NCBI RefSeq assembly: GCF_000515315.1
Contig: NZ_KI911562.1
Span: forward strand, 2,699,220-2,763,219
Direction: 5' to 3'
Length of the DNA: 64,000 bases
Source of the DNA: Asinibacterium sp. OR53
GTDB taxonomy: Bacteria; Bacteroidota; Bacteroidia; Chitinophagales; Chitinophagaceae
Numbering within the stretch: the stretch's first letter is position 1; every line of letters starts with the position of its first letter. A model generated the notes under the pieces. The model was not told the origin of the DNA. It searched no databases and saw only the letters and a program-made list of their open reading frames with translations. The position numbers were made by a program, and so were the translations under genes. Shown here piece after piece: positions 20,481 through 27,793 of this stretch.

Positions 20481-21134
20481 ATGATTAAGATTGCCTTAGT
20501 AGATGATCATCCGGTAACCAGAAGGGGTATCGCTATGCTGATTGAATCGACTGATGAAATTCAGATTGTAATAGAAGCAAGTAACGGGGCAGAACTTTTT
20601 AAAAAAATATCGGGCACCTGTATACCCGAAATTGTCCTTTTGGATATTTCAATGCCGGTAATGAACGGTCAACAAACCATGGAGAAATTGTTGTTGTCAT
20701 ATCCGGATATTAAAATTATCGTATTCTCTTTTTACAGAGAAGAGGATACGATCATCAACATGATTGTAAACGGTGCCTGCGGGTATATTAATAAGTCATC
20801 TGATCCTTCCATTATACAGAAGGCAATCGTATCAGTGCATAAATATGGTTTTTATCTTGGCGATCTTGTTAAAAAGGAATATTTCCAATTTCGAGAGCAT
20901 TTTAATAAAAAGACAGGATTTTACGGCAAGAGTATTTTAACAAAGAAAGAAGTTGAATTTATTCAACTTGCCAGTACCGACTTGAGCTATAAAGAGATAG
21001 CTGAGAAAATGGGGGTTAGTTTCAAAACGGTAGAAAATTACCGGGACAGCCTGTTTCAAAAGCTTGACCTTAACAGCCGTCCCGTTTTGGTATTATATGG
21101 AGTCCTGAACGGAATGATCGCATTCTATCACTGA
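20481..21134 (+). CDS. Orphan LuxR/NarL-type response regulator, 217 aa
   Basis: The receiver domain has the acidic pair at D8/D9, the phospho-acceptor Asp55 (VLLDISMPVMNG) and a conserved Lys near 105 (YINKSSDP). A LuxR/GerE helix-turn-helix follows: LTKKEVEFIQLAS ... YKEIAEKMGVSFKTVENY. No kinase gene is adjacent; the nearest is at 22555, which has its own downstream regulator. The gene is divergent from the giant operon across 565 bp, which makes it the natural candidate regulator of that operon (inference). A stem with a T-rich tail follows the stop. Confidence 0.92.
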   Translation: MIKIALVDDHPVTRRGIAMLIESTDEIQIVIEASNGAELFKKISGTCIPEIVLLDISMPVMNGQQTMEKLLLSYPDIKIIVFSFYREEDTIINMIVNGACGYINKSSDPSIIQKAIVSVHKYGFYLGDLVKKEYFQFREHFNKKTGFYGKSILTKKEVEFIQLASTDLSYKEIAEKMGVSFKTVENYRDSLFQKLDLNSRPVLVLYGVLNGMIAFYH

Positions 21135-21166
21135 GATATTGCTTCCCCGATTATTTTTTATGTGTG

Positions 21167-21190
21167 CCCCCATTTATGGGGGTATTTTAT
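21167..21190 (+). terminator. Terminator after the response regulator
   Basis: A CCCCCA-TTTA-TGGGGG stem (21167-21182) is followed by TATTTTATT, about 30 nt after the stop codon of the response regulator. Confidence 0.6.
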
Positions 21191-21379
21191 TATCCCTGGA
21201 AACATTGTTTTTTTATTCCAATGACAGGGTAATATTTGTCACTCAAATCAGAAATTCTTGGCACACATTATATTATATATATGACACATGTGTAATTAAT
21301 TGTTTTATAAATTATTGAAACTGTATTATTACAATGAGGTCGGATAGTTTGGTGGTATTATTCACCTAAACTAATTCCA

Positions 21380-21883
21380 ATGACAACAGCACAAGTTCTT
21401 CAGAAAAGCGGGCGGTTGGTCGGAACCAAACATGTTGACCAACTTATCAGCCGTTACAAAAAAGAAAGATGGGTAGCCAACACCCAATTTTTGGGGAAAC
21501 CCGATTCTTTAAGCACCTGGTTCGGTATTGAAGAAATCACACAGTTTCTTCGTTTAGCGTCCGAGCATGGGGCGGATGGCATTAAGGTCTACTATGGTGT
21601 TTACCCGGAGGATTTCGAAGGGGATATTGAGCTGCGGGGAAGGCAAACTGTGGTTCTGGTGGCTACAAAAGAGAAAAAGACTGAAAATGGTCTTTTTCAT
21701 AAAAACCTCTATGTGCCTCATAAAGGTGGTGCCGAAATTCTGGCATTCAATTACGGGACAGCCTGTCCTCCCTTTTGTGGCGGAAACGATCCTCTTGGTA
21801 CGGAAGGCATCCCTTTCGGGCTGGAAATGGAAAGAGTTGGACTGACCATTTTAGAGGACGAAAAGGGGATTAAAGTTATCTAG
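21380..21883 (+). CDS. Conserved-looking hypothetical protein, 167 aa
   Basis: This is a soluble protein without signal peptide and I do not recognise a named domain. It starts MTTAQVLQKSGRLVGTKHVD. The middle contains IEEITQFLRLASEHGADGIK followed by VYYGVYPED. The C-terminal third has a CPPFCGG motif whose two Cys could bind metal or form a redox pair. The gene is followed by a strong terminator that ends exactly at the start codon of the next gene, so its transcription appears separated from the downstream membrane gene, or attenuated. It lies between an orphan regulator and a two-component pair, which suggests a regulatory or sensing role without proof. Confidence 0.75.
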   Translation: MTTAQVLQKSGRLVGTKHVDQLISRYKKERWVANTQFLGKPDSLSTWFGIEEITQFLRLASEHGADGIKVYYGVYPEDFEGDIELRGRQTVVLVATKEKKTENGLFHKNLYVPHKGGAEILAFNYGTACPPFCGGNDPLGTEGIPFGLEMERVGLTILEDEKGIKVI

Positions 21884-21908
21884 TTTCCGCCCTAAAATTG
21901 AGTAATTT

Positions 21909-21934
21909 GGCCCCGGCAAAACCGGGGCCTTTTT
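21909..21934 (+). terminator. Strong terminator/attenuator touching the next start codon
   Basis: A perfect 8-bp GC stem (GGCCCCGG, 21909-21916; CCGGGGCC, 21922-21929) with loop CAAAA and five T directly precedes the ATG at 21935. It leaves no room for a leader or ribosome-binding site between the T-tract and the next gene, so readthrough would be needed to express that gene from upstream. Confidence 0.85.
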
Positions 21935-22594
21935 ATGCATTCCATTAATCCTGATCTGTGGATCCTACTAGCTGCAATGATTATTGCTGTTTACACTACT
22001 TTCCAACGTAGACGGATTGAGCGCGTAATAATCTCAATGCTGTTGTGTTTTACTTTCTTTGTAGAAGCCGTCGGCACCTATTATGCCTGGCATAGTTGGA
22101 ATAATCTTTTATTCATCAATTGCCTTTCAATAGTTGAATTAGCGCTGTATACTTCTTTTTTTTATGTAACATCTGAACCAGGCCTACAAAGAAAGTCAAT
22201 TCTGTTTTCCGGCTTTTTCGTTGCGAGCATATGTATCACTGACATTTTTTTTATTACGGGATATAAAGCTTTTCACACCTATTCCTATGCCCTGTCTGCT
22301 GTTTGGCTGATCTTTGTGGGTTTGTGGAAGGTTAAAAATTTCCTTCAAAATGAGAAGAACGAATTGCTGCCACTAACAAAAGATTTTGTTTTCTGGGTTA
22401 CTGTTGCGATTCTTTTCTTTTATACCGGATCTCTTTCAGTTGTTGTCGTCCTTAACAGTCTGACCAATTTCTCAAAGGAAATTGTAAGGAATATGCATAT
22501 CTTATTACTCAATATAAACAGTCTTTACTATCTACTCCTGATAATCGCTTGCTTATGTCCAAAGAGAATCCCGAAATCCTTCTTCAAGCAGTAG
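21935..22594 (+). CDS. Integral membrane protein, 219 aa, upstream of histidine kinase
   Basis: About six hydrophobic segments span the protein, starting with LWILLAAMIIAVYTTF (residues 8-23) and including LIFVGLWKV and VTVAILFFYTGSLSVVVVL. The ATG at 21935 is preferred because the first membrane helix starts only seven residues later. The 3' end overlaps the kinase gene by 40 nt, so the two are translationally coupled and this protein may be a sensory membrane partner of the kinase. No named family was recognised. Confidence 0.8.
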   Translation: MHSINPDLWILLAAMIIAVYTTFQRRRIERVIISMLLCFTFFVEAVGTYYAWHSWNNLLFINCLSIVELALYTSFFYVTSEPGLQRKSILFSGFFVASICITDIFFITGYKAFHTYSYALSAVWLIFVGLWKVKNFLQNEKNELLPLTKDFVFWVTVAILFFYTGSLSVVVVLNSLTNFSKEIVRNMHILLLNINSLYYLLLIIACLCPKRIPKSFFKQ

Positions 22595-23346
22595 TCACTC
22601 TTATTGTTGCTGTTTTTTTAATTGGGTTTATACTACTGGTTGTACGACTGATCCAAAGAGGGAAGAGGCTTCAGGAGGAGGAAATCAAGCGGTTTAAAGT
22701 AATTCATGAAAAAAAACTGCTTGAGACCCAGATAGAAACCCAGGAAGAGATATTGAAAAATGTCTCCATGGAAATACATGATAATGTCAGTCAGATTCTT
22801 CTACTGGCGAATGTAAATCTGTCATTATTTCAATTTGCTGAGACGCCGGAACAATCCTTTTCTCTTATAGCTGAATCTAAAAGACTGATCAGTTCCGCTA
22901 TGGAAGATTTGTCAGAACTGTCCAGGAATATCCATAGTGACCGAATCAGCGAGATTGGAATAGATGAAGCCATACGAAATGAACTTGATTGGTTGTCAAA
23001 AAAAGGGGCAATCAAAACAATTTTTTTTGATGATACTAATGGTAAAACGATCACCCTACCGAATGAAACGCAACTTGTTCTTTTCCGAATGCATCAGGAG
23101 GCTATTAAGAATATTCTTAAGCATGCAGAAGCCAAGACGGTTAGCTATCTGTTCGAATCCGTTCCCGGTGGGATAACGCTTACTATTGAAGATGATGGTA
23201 AAGGGTTTGAGCCGGAGACCGTGAAAAATGGTATCGGGTTGAGGAGCCTGCATTCGCGTGCTGAGTTGATTAAAGGGTCTATACAGATAAAGTCCAGCGT
23301 TGCGGAGGGTACCCATATTTGTATCTTTATTCCATTTGCCGAATAG
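22555..23346 (+). CDS. NarX/LytS-type sensor histidine kinase (HisKA_3), 263 aa
   Basis: The ATG at 22555 (MSKENPEILL) is chosen over a TTG six bases upstream. One membrane helix (about 12-30) is followed by a coiled-coil linker. The HisKA_3 phospho-acceptor is His75 in MEIHDNVSQ. The C-terminal ATPase domain has an N-box (HQEAIKNILKHAEA) and a G-box (DDGKGFEPETVKNGIGL). With almost no extracellular part it cannot bind a large ligand itself; the overlapping membrane gene upstream may supply sensing. The response regulator begins directly after the stop. Confidence 0.93.
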   Translation: MSKENPEILLQAVVTLIVAVFLIGFILLVVRLIQRGKRLQEEEIKRFKVIHEKKLLETQIETQEEILKNVSMEIHDNVSQILLLANVNLSLFQFAETPEQSFSLIAESKRLISSAMEDLSELSRNIHSDRISEIGIDEAIRNELDWLSKKGAIKTIFFDDTNGKTITLPNETQLVLFRMHQEAIKNILKHAEAKTVSYLFESVPGGITLTIEDDGKGFEPETVKNGIGLRSLHSRAELIKGSIQIKSSVAEGTHICIFIPFAE

Positions 23347-23347
23347 T

Positions 23348-23995
23348 ATGAAAAGAAAAATATCTGTCGCAATTGCTGACGATCATTTGATGCTTCGCAA
23401 GGGGGTTGTCAGTTTATTGCGATTAGAGTATGATTTTCAGCTTTTGTTTGAGGCAGATAATGGAAGCCAGGTTGTCAGCGAACTGACCAACAGGAAGATA
23501 CCGGATGTATTGATCCTTGACATCAATATGGGAGAGGGGAAGGATGGTTTTGAGACGGCGCAGTGGGTCACTAATCATTTTCCACAAATTAAAATCCTGG
23601 CATTGTCGATGTATCAAGACGAGACCTCAATATTGAAAATGATTCAGGCCGGCGCTAAAGGTTTTATTACTAAAAATGAAGACCCCCTGAATCTTATTTT
23701 GGCCATCCGCCAGGTATTTAACAACGAAGTGTATCTTCCTGCTGCATTATCCAAGAAGATATTCCAGGGGATTCAAGATAATGTTCTTGTGCCCGCGGGG
23801 GCTTCCCCGGTATTGACGGAAAGAGAAAGAAAGTTTCTATCACTACTACGCCTCTCATTCACGTATAAGGAGATTGCCGATAAAATGCATATAAGTCCGC
23901 AAACCGTCCATGACTACCGAAAGAATCTCATAAAAAAATTAGCAGTAAAAGGTAAAGTCGGTCTGGTGGTCTACGCGACAGAAAATGATATTTAA
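23348..23995 (+). CDS. LuxR/NarL-type response regulator paired with the kinase, 215 aa
   Basis: The ATG at 23348 directly follows the kinase stop codon (23344-23346). The receiver domain contains DD at 11-12, phospho-acceptor Asp58 (VLILDINMGEGKDG) and a Lys in KGFITKNEDP. The helix-turn-helix includes LTERERKFLSLLR and YKEIADKMHISPQTVHDY. It is similar in layout to the orphan regulator at 20481, suggesting both come from one family. Its targets are unknown; the small RNA candidate just downstream is a possible one. Confidence 0.93.
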   Translation: MKRKISVAIADDHLMLRKGVVSLLRLEYDFQLLFEADNGSQVVSELTNRKIPDVLILDINMGEGKDGFETAQWVTNHFPQIKILALSMYQDETSILKMIQAGAKGFITKNEDPLNLILAIRQVFNNEVYLPAALSKKIFQGIQDNVLVPAGASPVLTERERKFLSLLRLSFTYKEIADKMHISPQTVHDYRKNLIKKLAVKGKVGLVVYATENDI

Positions 23996-24062
23996 CTTCA
24001 TCATCTGAAGAAAAGTGGGCTCTATTGTTCTTTCTGTGGATGAAGTTTACAATAAAAAAGTA

Positions 24063-24093
24063 TTTGGTTGATGGACAACGTTTGATACCTTTG
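24063..24093 (+). promoter_or_regulatory. Consensus Bacteroidota promoter
   Basis: TTTG (24063-24066), exactly 19 nt, then TACCTTTG (24086-24093) match the TTTG-N19-TAnnTTTG consensus completely. The predicted start is near 24100, with no gene for 250 nt. Confidence 0.75.
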
Positions 24094-24099
24094 CAATAG

Positions 24100-24254
24100 T
24101 TCTTTCAAACACATTTTTACCTGCGACGTAGGGCTTGAGTTCAGTGCCTGAGCTTATGCAAGCCGCTAGTTAATAATACTTTATAACTAATTTCGAATCT
24201 TGTCTTCCCGACTTCGCCCGCCATAGCTTCAGCGACGGCGGGCTTTTCTTTTTT
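24100..24254 (+). ncRNA. Candidate structured small RNA, about 150 nt
   Basis: Between a consensus promoter and a terminator lies a gene-free segment with a strong stem-loop: GGCTTG (24132-24137) pairs with CAAGCC (24159-24164), and inside it AGTTCAG (24138-24144) pairs with CTGAGCT (24148-24154) around a TGC loop, with a TATG bulge. The 3' end is a GC stem plus T-rich tail. No known RNA family was recognised. It could also be a long 5' leader with an attenuator for the gene at 24353. Confidence 0.6.
24216..24254 (+). terminator. Intrinsic terminator of the small RNA candidate
   Basis: GCCCGCC (24216-24222) and GGCGGGC (24237-24243) form a seven-pair stem, with an inner TAGCT/AGCGA pairing, followed by TTTTCTTTTTT. 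Confidence 0.8.
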
Positions 24255-24352
24255 ATCTGCTTTCCAACATTTTTTTTCTTTCTGAATCTGCTCCTGCAAG
24301 ATTTCCGTACATGTTTCATATTGCCATCACAATATTGAATAAATGTACACTT

Positions 24353-24778
24353 ATGAAAAAGAACCTCTTCAGAAAAGCACTCAAGTACACATTGATTCTG
24401 CTATTCTTGTCTTTCGGAACGTTACTGGTACATATTTACCTGGTAACGAGGGTTAAACCGCCTGATAATAATACACTTATTATGGCTAGGATTGATATTA
24501 AACAGCCAATTGATCAGGAGGATGCAGCTAAAATAACAAATTGGATGTATGGCCAGAAAGGGATCGATCACGTATTGTGTAATACGCAGAACGGCATTGT
24601 CATATTTACGTTTTTCCCTATCACAACAAGTGGGGATGCCATTGTCGCCAACTTTAAAAAATCACTGCATTACAAAGCTGAAAGATATCTTCCTACACAG
24701 GAAGAAATGAGTGCCGGTTGCCCGGTAGCCGCTTCGGGAACAAATAAACTTTATAACTACATCAAAAAAAATCTTTAA
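24353..24778 (+). CDS. Membrane-anchored small protein with ferredoxin-like (HMA-like) domain, 141 aa
   Basis: The ATG at 24353 (MKKNLFRKALKYTLILLFL) is preferred over an upstream start because it places a typical inner-membrane anchor at the N-terminus. The soluble part (ARIDIKQPIDQEDAAKITNW, then IDHVLCNTQNGIVIFTFFP) has the beta-alpha-beta spacing of heavy-metal-associated-like domains, but no CxxC metal site. The gene ends 20 nt before the globin-like lipoprotein gene, and the two are probably co-transcribed. I infer a periplasmic-facing accessory protein; the exact role is unknown. Confidence 0.75.
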   Translation: MKKNLFRKALKYTLILLFLSFGTLLVHIYLVTRVKPPDNNTLIMARIDIKQPIDQEDAAKITNWMYGQKGIDHVLCNTQNGIVIFTFFPITTSGDAIVANFKKSLHYKAERYLPTQEEMSAGCPVAASGTNKLYNYIKKNL

Positions 24779-24798
24779 ACCACAAAAAAAAGTAACCA

Positions 24799-25368
24799 AT
24801 GAAAAAGATGACAGTTTTTTTAGTTTTCTCTACCCTGTGCATTGCCTTTCTGGCGATTCAGGCTTGCTCCAAGAAAAACGATGCGATGGCAGCAGCACCC
24901 ATGCCTACACTTTATGATTCTCTGGGGGGAACCACGCTGGTTGCAGATCCTAAACAGCAGGGTACCCAGATCGAAAAGGGGCGTCTGCTTATCCGTACGA
25001 TTGTAGACAGTACAATCTTTGTTATTGCGGCAGATAGTAAGATCAATGGCTTTTTCAAAGTTCTACTGGCAGAAGTTACTTCAGGTAATACCAGTGGATT
25101 TACTGCATTGAGTAAAAACCTGACAGACTTTGTTTGTGTGGGTACCGGAGCAAAAAACTTTAGTTATGGTGGAAAATCAATGGTGGCTGCCCATGACCCT
25201 GCTCAAAATCCCAGGATGAATGGTAAAGCTGGGAATGCAGACATGGACCAGTTTGAGACAGATCTCTTTATGGGAGCCAATAAAGCCGGGGTGCCTTCCA
25301 ATACACCAGCCTTGGTAAGCGTGGGAAAAATTGTTGAATCATTGCGGGGAGCAGTTGTTCAGAAATAA
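24799..25368 (+). CDS. Truncated-haemoglobin-like lipoprotein, 189 aa
   Basis: A lipoprotein signal ends in a lipobox with Cys23 (AIQACSKK). The mature part follows the layout of group 1 truncated globins: TLYDSLGG near 37-44 (compare the usual YxxLGG), SKINGFF near 80-86, and FSYGGKSMVAAH (121-132), in which His132 fits the proximal haem ligand. Extra inserts separate these blocks, so it is a divergent member. It would be anchored on the periplasmic or outer-membrane side, an unusual place for a globin, and could bind haem or sense or detoxify oxygen or NO (inference). Neighbouring genes encode an ECF sigma/anti-sigma pair. Confidence 0.75.
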   Translation: MKKMTVFLVFSTLCIAFLAIQACSKKNDAMAAAPMPTLYDSLGGTTLVADPKQQGTQIEKGRLLIRTIVDSTIFVIAADSKINGFFKVLLAEVTSGNTSGFTALSKNLTDFVCVGTGAKNFSYGGKSMVAAHDPAQNPRMNGKAGNADMDQFETDLFMGANKAGVPSNTPALVSVGKIVESLRGAVVQK

Positions 25369-25432
25369 TAAACATTATTCGCTCTAACTGAACATTTATT
25401 CCGAAGTTATCGGGAACTGCCATATATTTACT

Positions 25433-25996
25433 TTGAAAGTCCTGCTATTGACAGCGAACACGCAAAATACGGAAACAGAACTTGTTGCATCGCTAAAGAA
25501 CAAAGATCGACAAGCATATAATTATCTTTACGATAATTATGCCGGAGCTTTATATGGTGTTATTATTAAAATACTGGATAAGCAGGAAGTGGCCAGCGAT
25601 ATATTGCAAGAAGTGTTCATTAAGATATGGCGTCACATTGACAGCTATGATGCCGGAAGAGGCAGGCTATACACCTGGATGTTGAATATTGCCCGTAATG
25701 CAGCGATTGATACATTGAGATCGTCGGGATACAACCAGGAAAAGAATACCCAGTATTCCAGTGATAACATGTCTGCACATGAAAGCAGGTTATCGATATC
25801 CATGAAGACCGATCATATTGGTTTAAAGCAATTACTGCTTGTTCTTAAAGAGGAGCACCGTCAGGTTATTGATCTATCATATTTTAAAGGCTACACGCAG
25901 GAAGAGATCGCGAAAGAACTTGACATTCCTCTTGGAACTGTAAAGACAAGATGCAGGAAAGCTTTGCTACAATTAAAGGATATAATGAAATCATAA
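25433..25996 (+). CDS. ECF-family RNA polymerase sigma factor (TTG start), 187 aa
   Basis: The frame opens at TTG 25433; a stop at 25385 excludes any upstream ATG, and a second TTG lies at 25448. Region 2 is clear (YLYDNYAGALYGVI ... DILQEVFIKIWRHIDSYD, then RLYTWMLNIARNAAIDTLR). Region 4 has EEHRQVIDLSYFKGYTQEEI and LDIPLGTVKTRCRKALLQL. The anti-sigma gene starts 4 nt after the stop, also with TTG. Such pairs are released in response to envelope or oxidative stress; the globin-like lipoprotein and fasciclin genes on either side are candidate regulon members. Confidence 0.93.
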   Translation: MKVLLLTANTQNTETELVASLKNKDRQAYNYLYDNYAGALYGVIIKILDKQEVASDILQEVFIKIWRHIDSYDAGRGRLYTWMLNIARNAAIDTLRSSGYNQEKNTQYSSDNMSAHESRLSISMKTDHIGLKQLLLVLKEEHRQVIDLSYFKGYTQEEIAKELDIPLGTVKTRCRKALLQLKDIMKS

Positions 25997-26000
25997 TGAA

Positions 26001-26780
26001 TTGAATATCGAGGACTACATATCATCCGGGCTAATAGAAGCATATGTTTTAGGTGTGGCTTCACCTGAAGAAATGCATGAATTAGAGTTGATGGCATCTA
26101 AACATCCTGAAGTAGCTACAGCTATTTCGGAATGCCGAAAACAACTGGAGCAATATGCTACATTGTACAGTCAGGCGCCACCTGATGATATGAAAGAGCA
26201 GATATGGTCGGCTTTGCAGCAGGAAGAACTACCCGCAACAATAAGCAATCAGAGTAAACATAAGGATGCCTATCTTATTTCAGATACTAATAAGCCCGGC
26301 AGAGTTGCTTCAATGTATCATTTATACAGGGCTGTAGCTGTTGTATTATTAATTGCAAGTATGGTATTCAACTTGCTATTGTTGATGAAAGATCGTGCAT
26401 CTAAACAGGAATTGGCCGGCCTGAAAGCAGAACAGGAAAAAATGAATCTGCTGTTAAGTCCTGCGGTAAAATCGATCCCATTGGCTGGGGTTGGTGCACA
26501 TAGCGCTAATACCGTTATGTTGTTCTGGAACACGCAAAACAAAGAAGTCTATCTTTCTCTCAAAGACCTTCCCACCCCGCCAAGTGGCAAACAATATCAA
26601 CTATGGGCTATTGTTGATGGCAAGCCAATAAATGCAGGCGTATATGCTTTAAATAGTAATGCATTCATACAAAAAATGAAAGTGATTGATCGTGCGCAAA
26701 TGTTTGCAATTACCCTTGAAAAGCAGGGTGGTAGCGATCAACCTACTCTTACAGAAATGTATGTAGCCGGGAAAGTCTGA
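26001..26780 (+). CDS. RskA-type anti-sigma factor (TTG start), 259 aa
   Basis: The start is TTG at 26001; the ATG at 25996 is out of frame and closes at once. Residues 1-75 form the cytoplasmic zinc-finger-like helical domain found in RskA proteins (EDYISSGLIEAYVLGVASPE). One membrane helix is at about 110-129 (AVAVVLLIASMVFNLLLLM). The periplasmic C-terminal RskA domain contains LPTPPSGKQYQLWAIVDGKP. It holds the upstream sigma factor inactive until cleaved by regulated proteolysis (family knowledge). A strong terminator follows, ending the sigma operon. Confidence 0.92.
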   Translation: MNIEDYISSGLIEAYVLGVASPEEMHELELMASKHPEVATAISECRKQLEQYATLYSQAPPDDMKEQIWSALQQEELPATISNQSKHKDAYLISDTNKPGRVASMYHLYRAVAVVLLIASMVFNLLLLMKDRASKQELAGLKAEQEKMNLLLSPAVKSIPLAGVGAHSANTVMLFWNTQNKEVYLSLKDLPTPPSGKQYQLWAIVDGKPINAGVYALNSNAFIQKMKVIDRAQMFAITLEKQGGSDQPTLTEMYVAGKV

Positions 26781-26801
26781 TATGTCCTGATTTTTTTAGA
26801 A

Positions 26802-26832
26802 AGCAATATTCGTAATGAATATTGCTTTTTTT
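26802..26832 (+). terminator. Terminator of the sigma/anti-sigma operon
   Basis: A 10-bp perfect stem (26802-26811 with 26817-26826, loop GTAAT) ends in a run of seven T. Confidence 0.88.
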
Positions 26833-26898
26833 ATTTCCGATGATAAAACCATCAAGATATTATCTGCGTAAATGAATATAATCAAATTAAAACCATTT

Positions 26899-27465
26899 AT
26901 GAAATTATTGAAACACAAGTCCCTGTTGCTGATTGCAGTAACGATGATGACTTTCTCATTTAGCAATGCTTTTGCACAGGATAGCAAAGCAGTTATGGTA
27001 GGTGGTGCGCCAATGTATCCCACCAAAAATATTATTGAAAATGCCGTTAATTCGAAAGATCACACCACGTTGGTGGCGGCAGTAAAAGCTGCTGGTCTCG
27101 TAGAAGCGCTTTCTGGTGCGGGCCCTTTTACCGTTTTTGCACCTACAGATGAAGCCTTTCAAAAACTGCCTTCAGGAACAGTTGACAATCTTGTAAAGCC
27201 GGAAAACAAATCCACGCTCACTGCTATCTTAACCTATCATGTGATTCCCGGTAAGATGGACTCGAAAGAGTTGCGTAAGAAGATCAAAGAAGGACACGGA
27301 AAGGTGATGTTTACCACGCTTCAGGGAGAGCAATTGACTTTTGCAGAAAAAGGGAAAAAACTATGGGTAATTGATTCCAAAGGTAATAAAGCAGAAGTAA
27401 CAATTGCAGATGTGTATCAGTCAAATGGCGTCATTCATGTGATTAACACTGTTTTGATGCCATAG
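26899..27465 (+). CDS. Secreted fasciclin (FAS1) domain protein, 188 aa
   Basis: The ATG at 26899 (MKLLKHKSLLLIAVTMMTF) gives a clean signal peptide ending after FSNAFA. One FAS1 domain fills the mature protein: the H1 block GPFTVFAPTDEAFQKLP, the middle LTYHVIPGKM and the final YQSNGVIHVINTVLMP. FAS1 proteins are extracellular adhesion or matrix proteins. It follows the ECF sigma operon after a terminator, so it has its own promoter. The full set of FAS1 landmarks makes the assignment firm. Confidence 0.93.
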   Translation: MKLLKHKSLLLIAVTMMTFSFSNAFAQDSKAVMVGGAPMYPTKNIIENAVNSKDHTTLVAAVKAAGLVEALSGAGPFTVFAPTDEAFQKLPSGTVDNLVKPENKSTLTAILTYHVIPGKMDSKELRKKIKEGHGKVMFTTLQGEQLTFAEKGKKLWVIDSKGNKAEVTIADVYQSNGVIHVINTVLMP

Positions 27466-27793
27466 TGTGTAATGATGTGAATAGGGAGGATATGTCGATG
27501 AGATGATCATTTTTCAATGGCTGGCAAATCAATACATTCAAATGCCGGACGGTTATTCACCGCCCGGCATTTGAATTTTAACTTTACTCATTTTGTATCC
27601 TTTTTATTTTTTTACCAATGTTGAATGCGTATTAATAAAGGTGTAATGGATTCGCCCTGAGTTTGTGCGGGCTCCTAAAAGCTGGATATATATATAAAAT
27701 ATTTATAGGCAATCGATTGTCTGTGCTCTGCAAGCAAATGATTGGTAAAAAAAGCGTATTTTTTAGCACTGATTCTACGATAAAGACTGCCTG
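27466..27793. other. 328-bp intergenic region
   Basis: Apart from the terminator at 27537-27575 I see no gene or RNA. The rest is AT-rich, with a TATATATATA run near 27688, and must contain the promoter of the DUF1549 gene, for which no clear -7/-33 pair was found. Confidence 0.5.
27537..27580 (+). terminator. Terminator after the fasciclin gene
   Basis: A 12-bp stem (27537-27548 with 27564-27575) carries an inner CGG/CCG pairing, followed by a short T-rich stretch. Confidence 0.75.
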
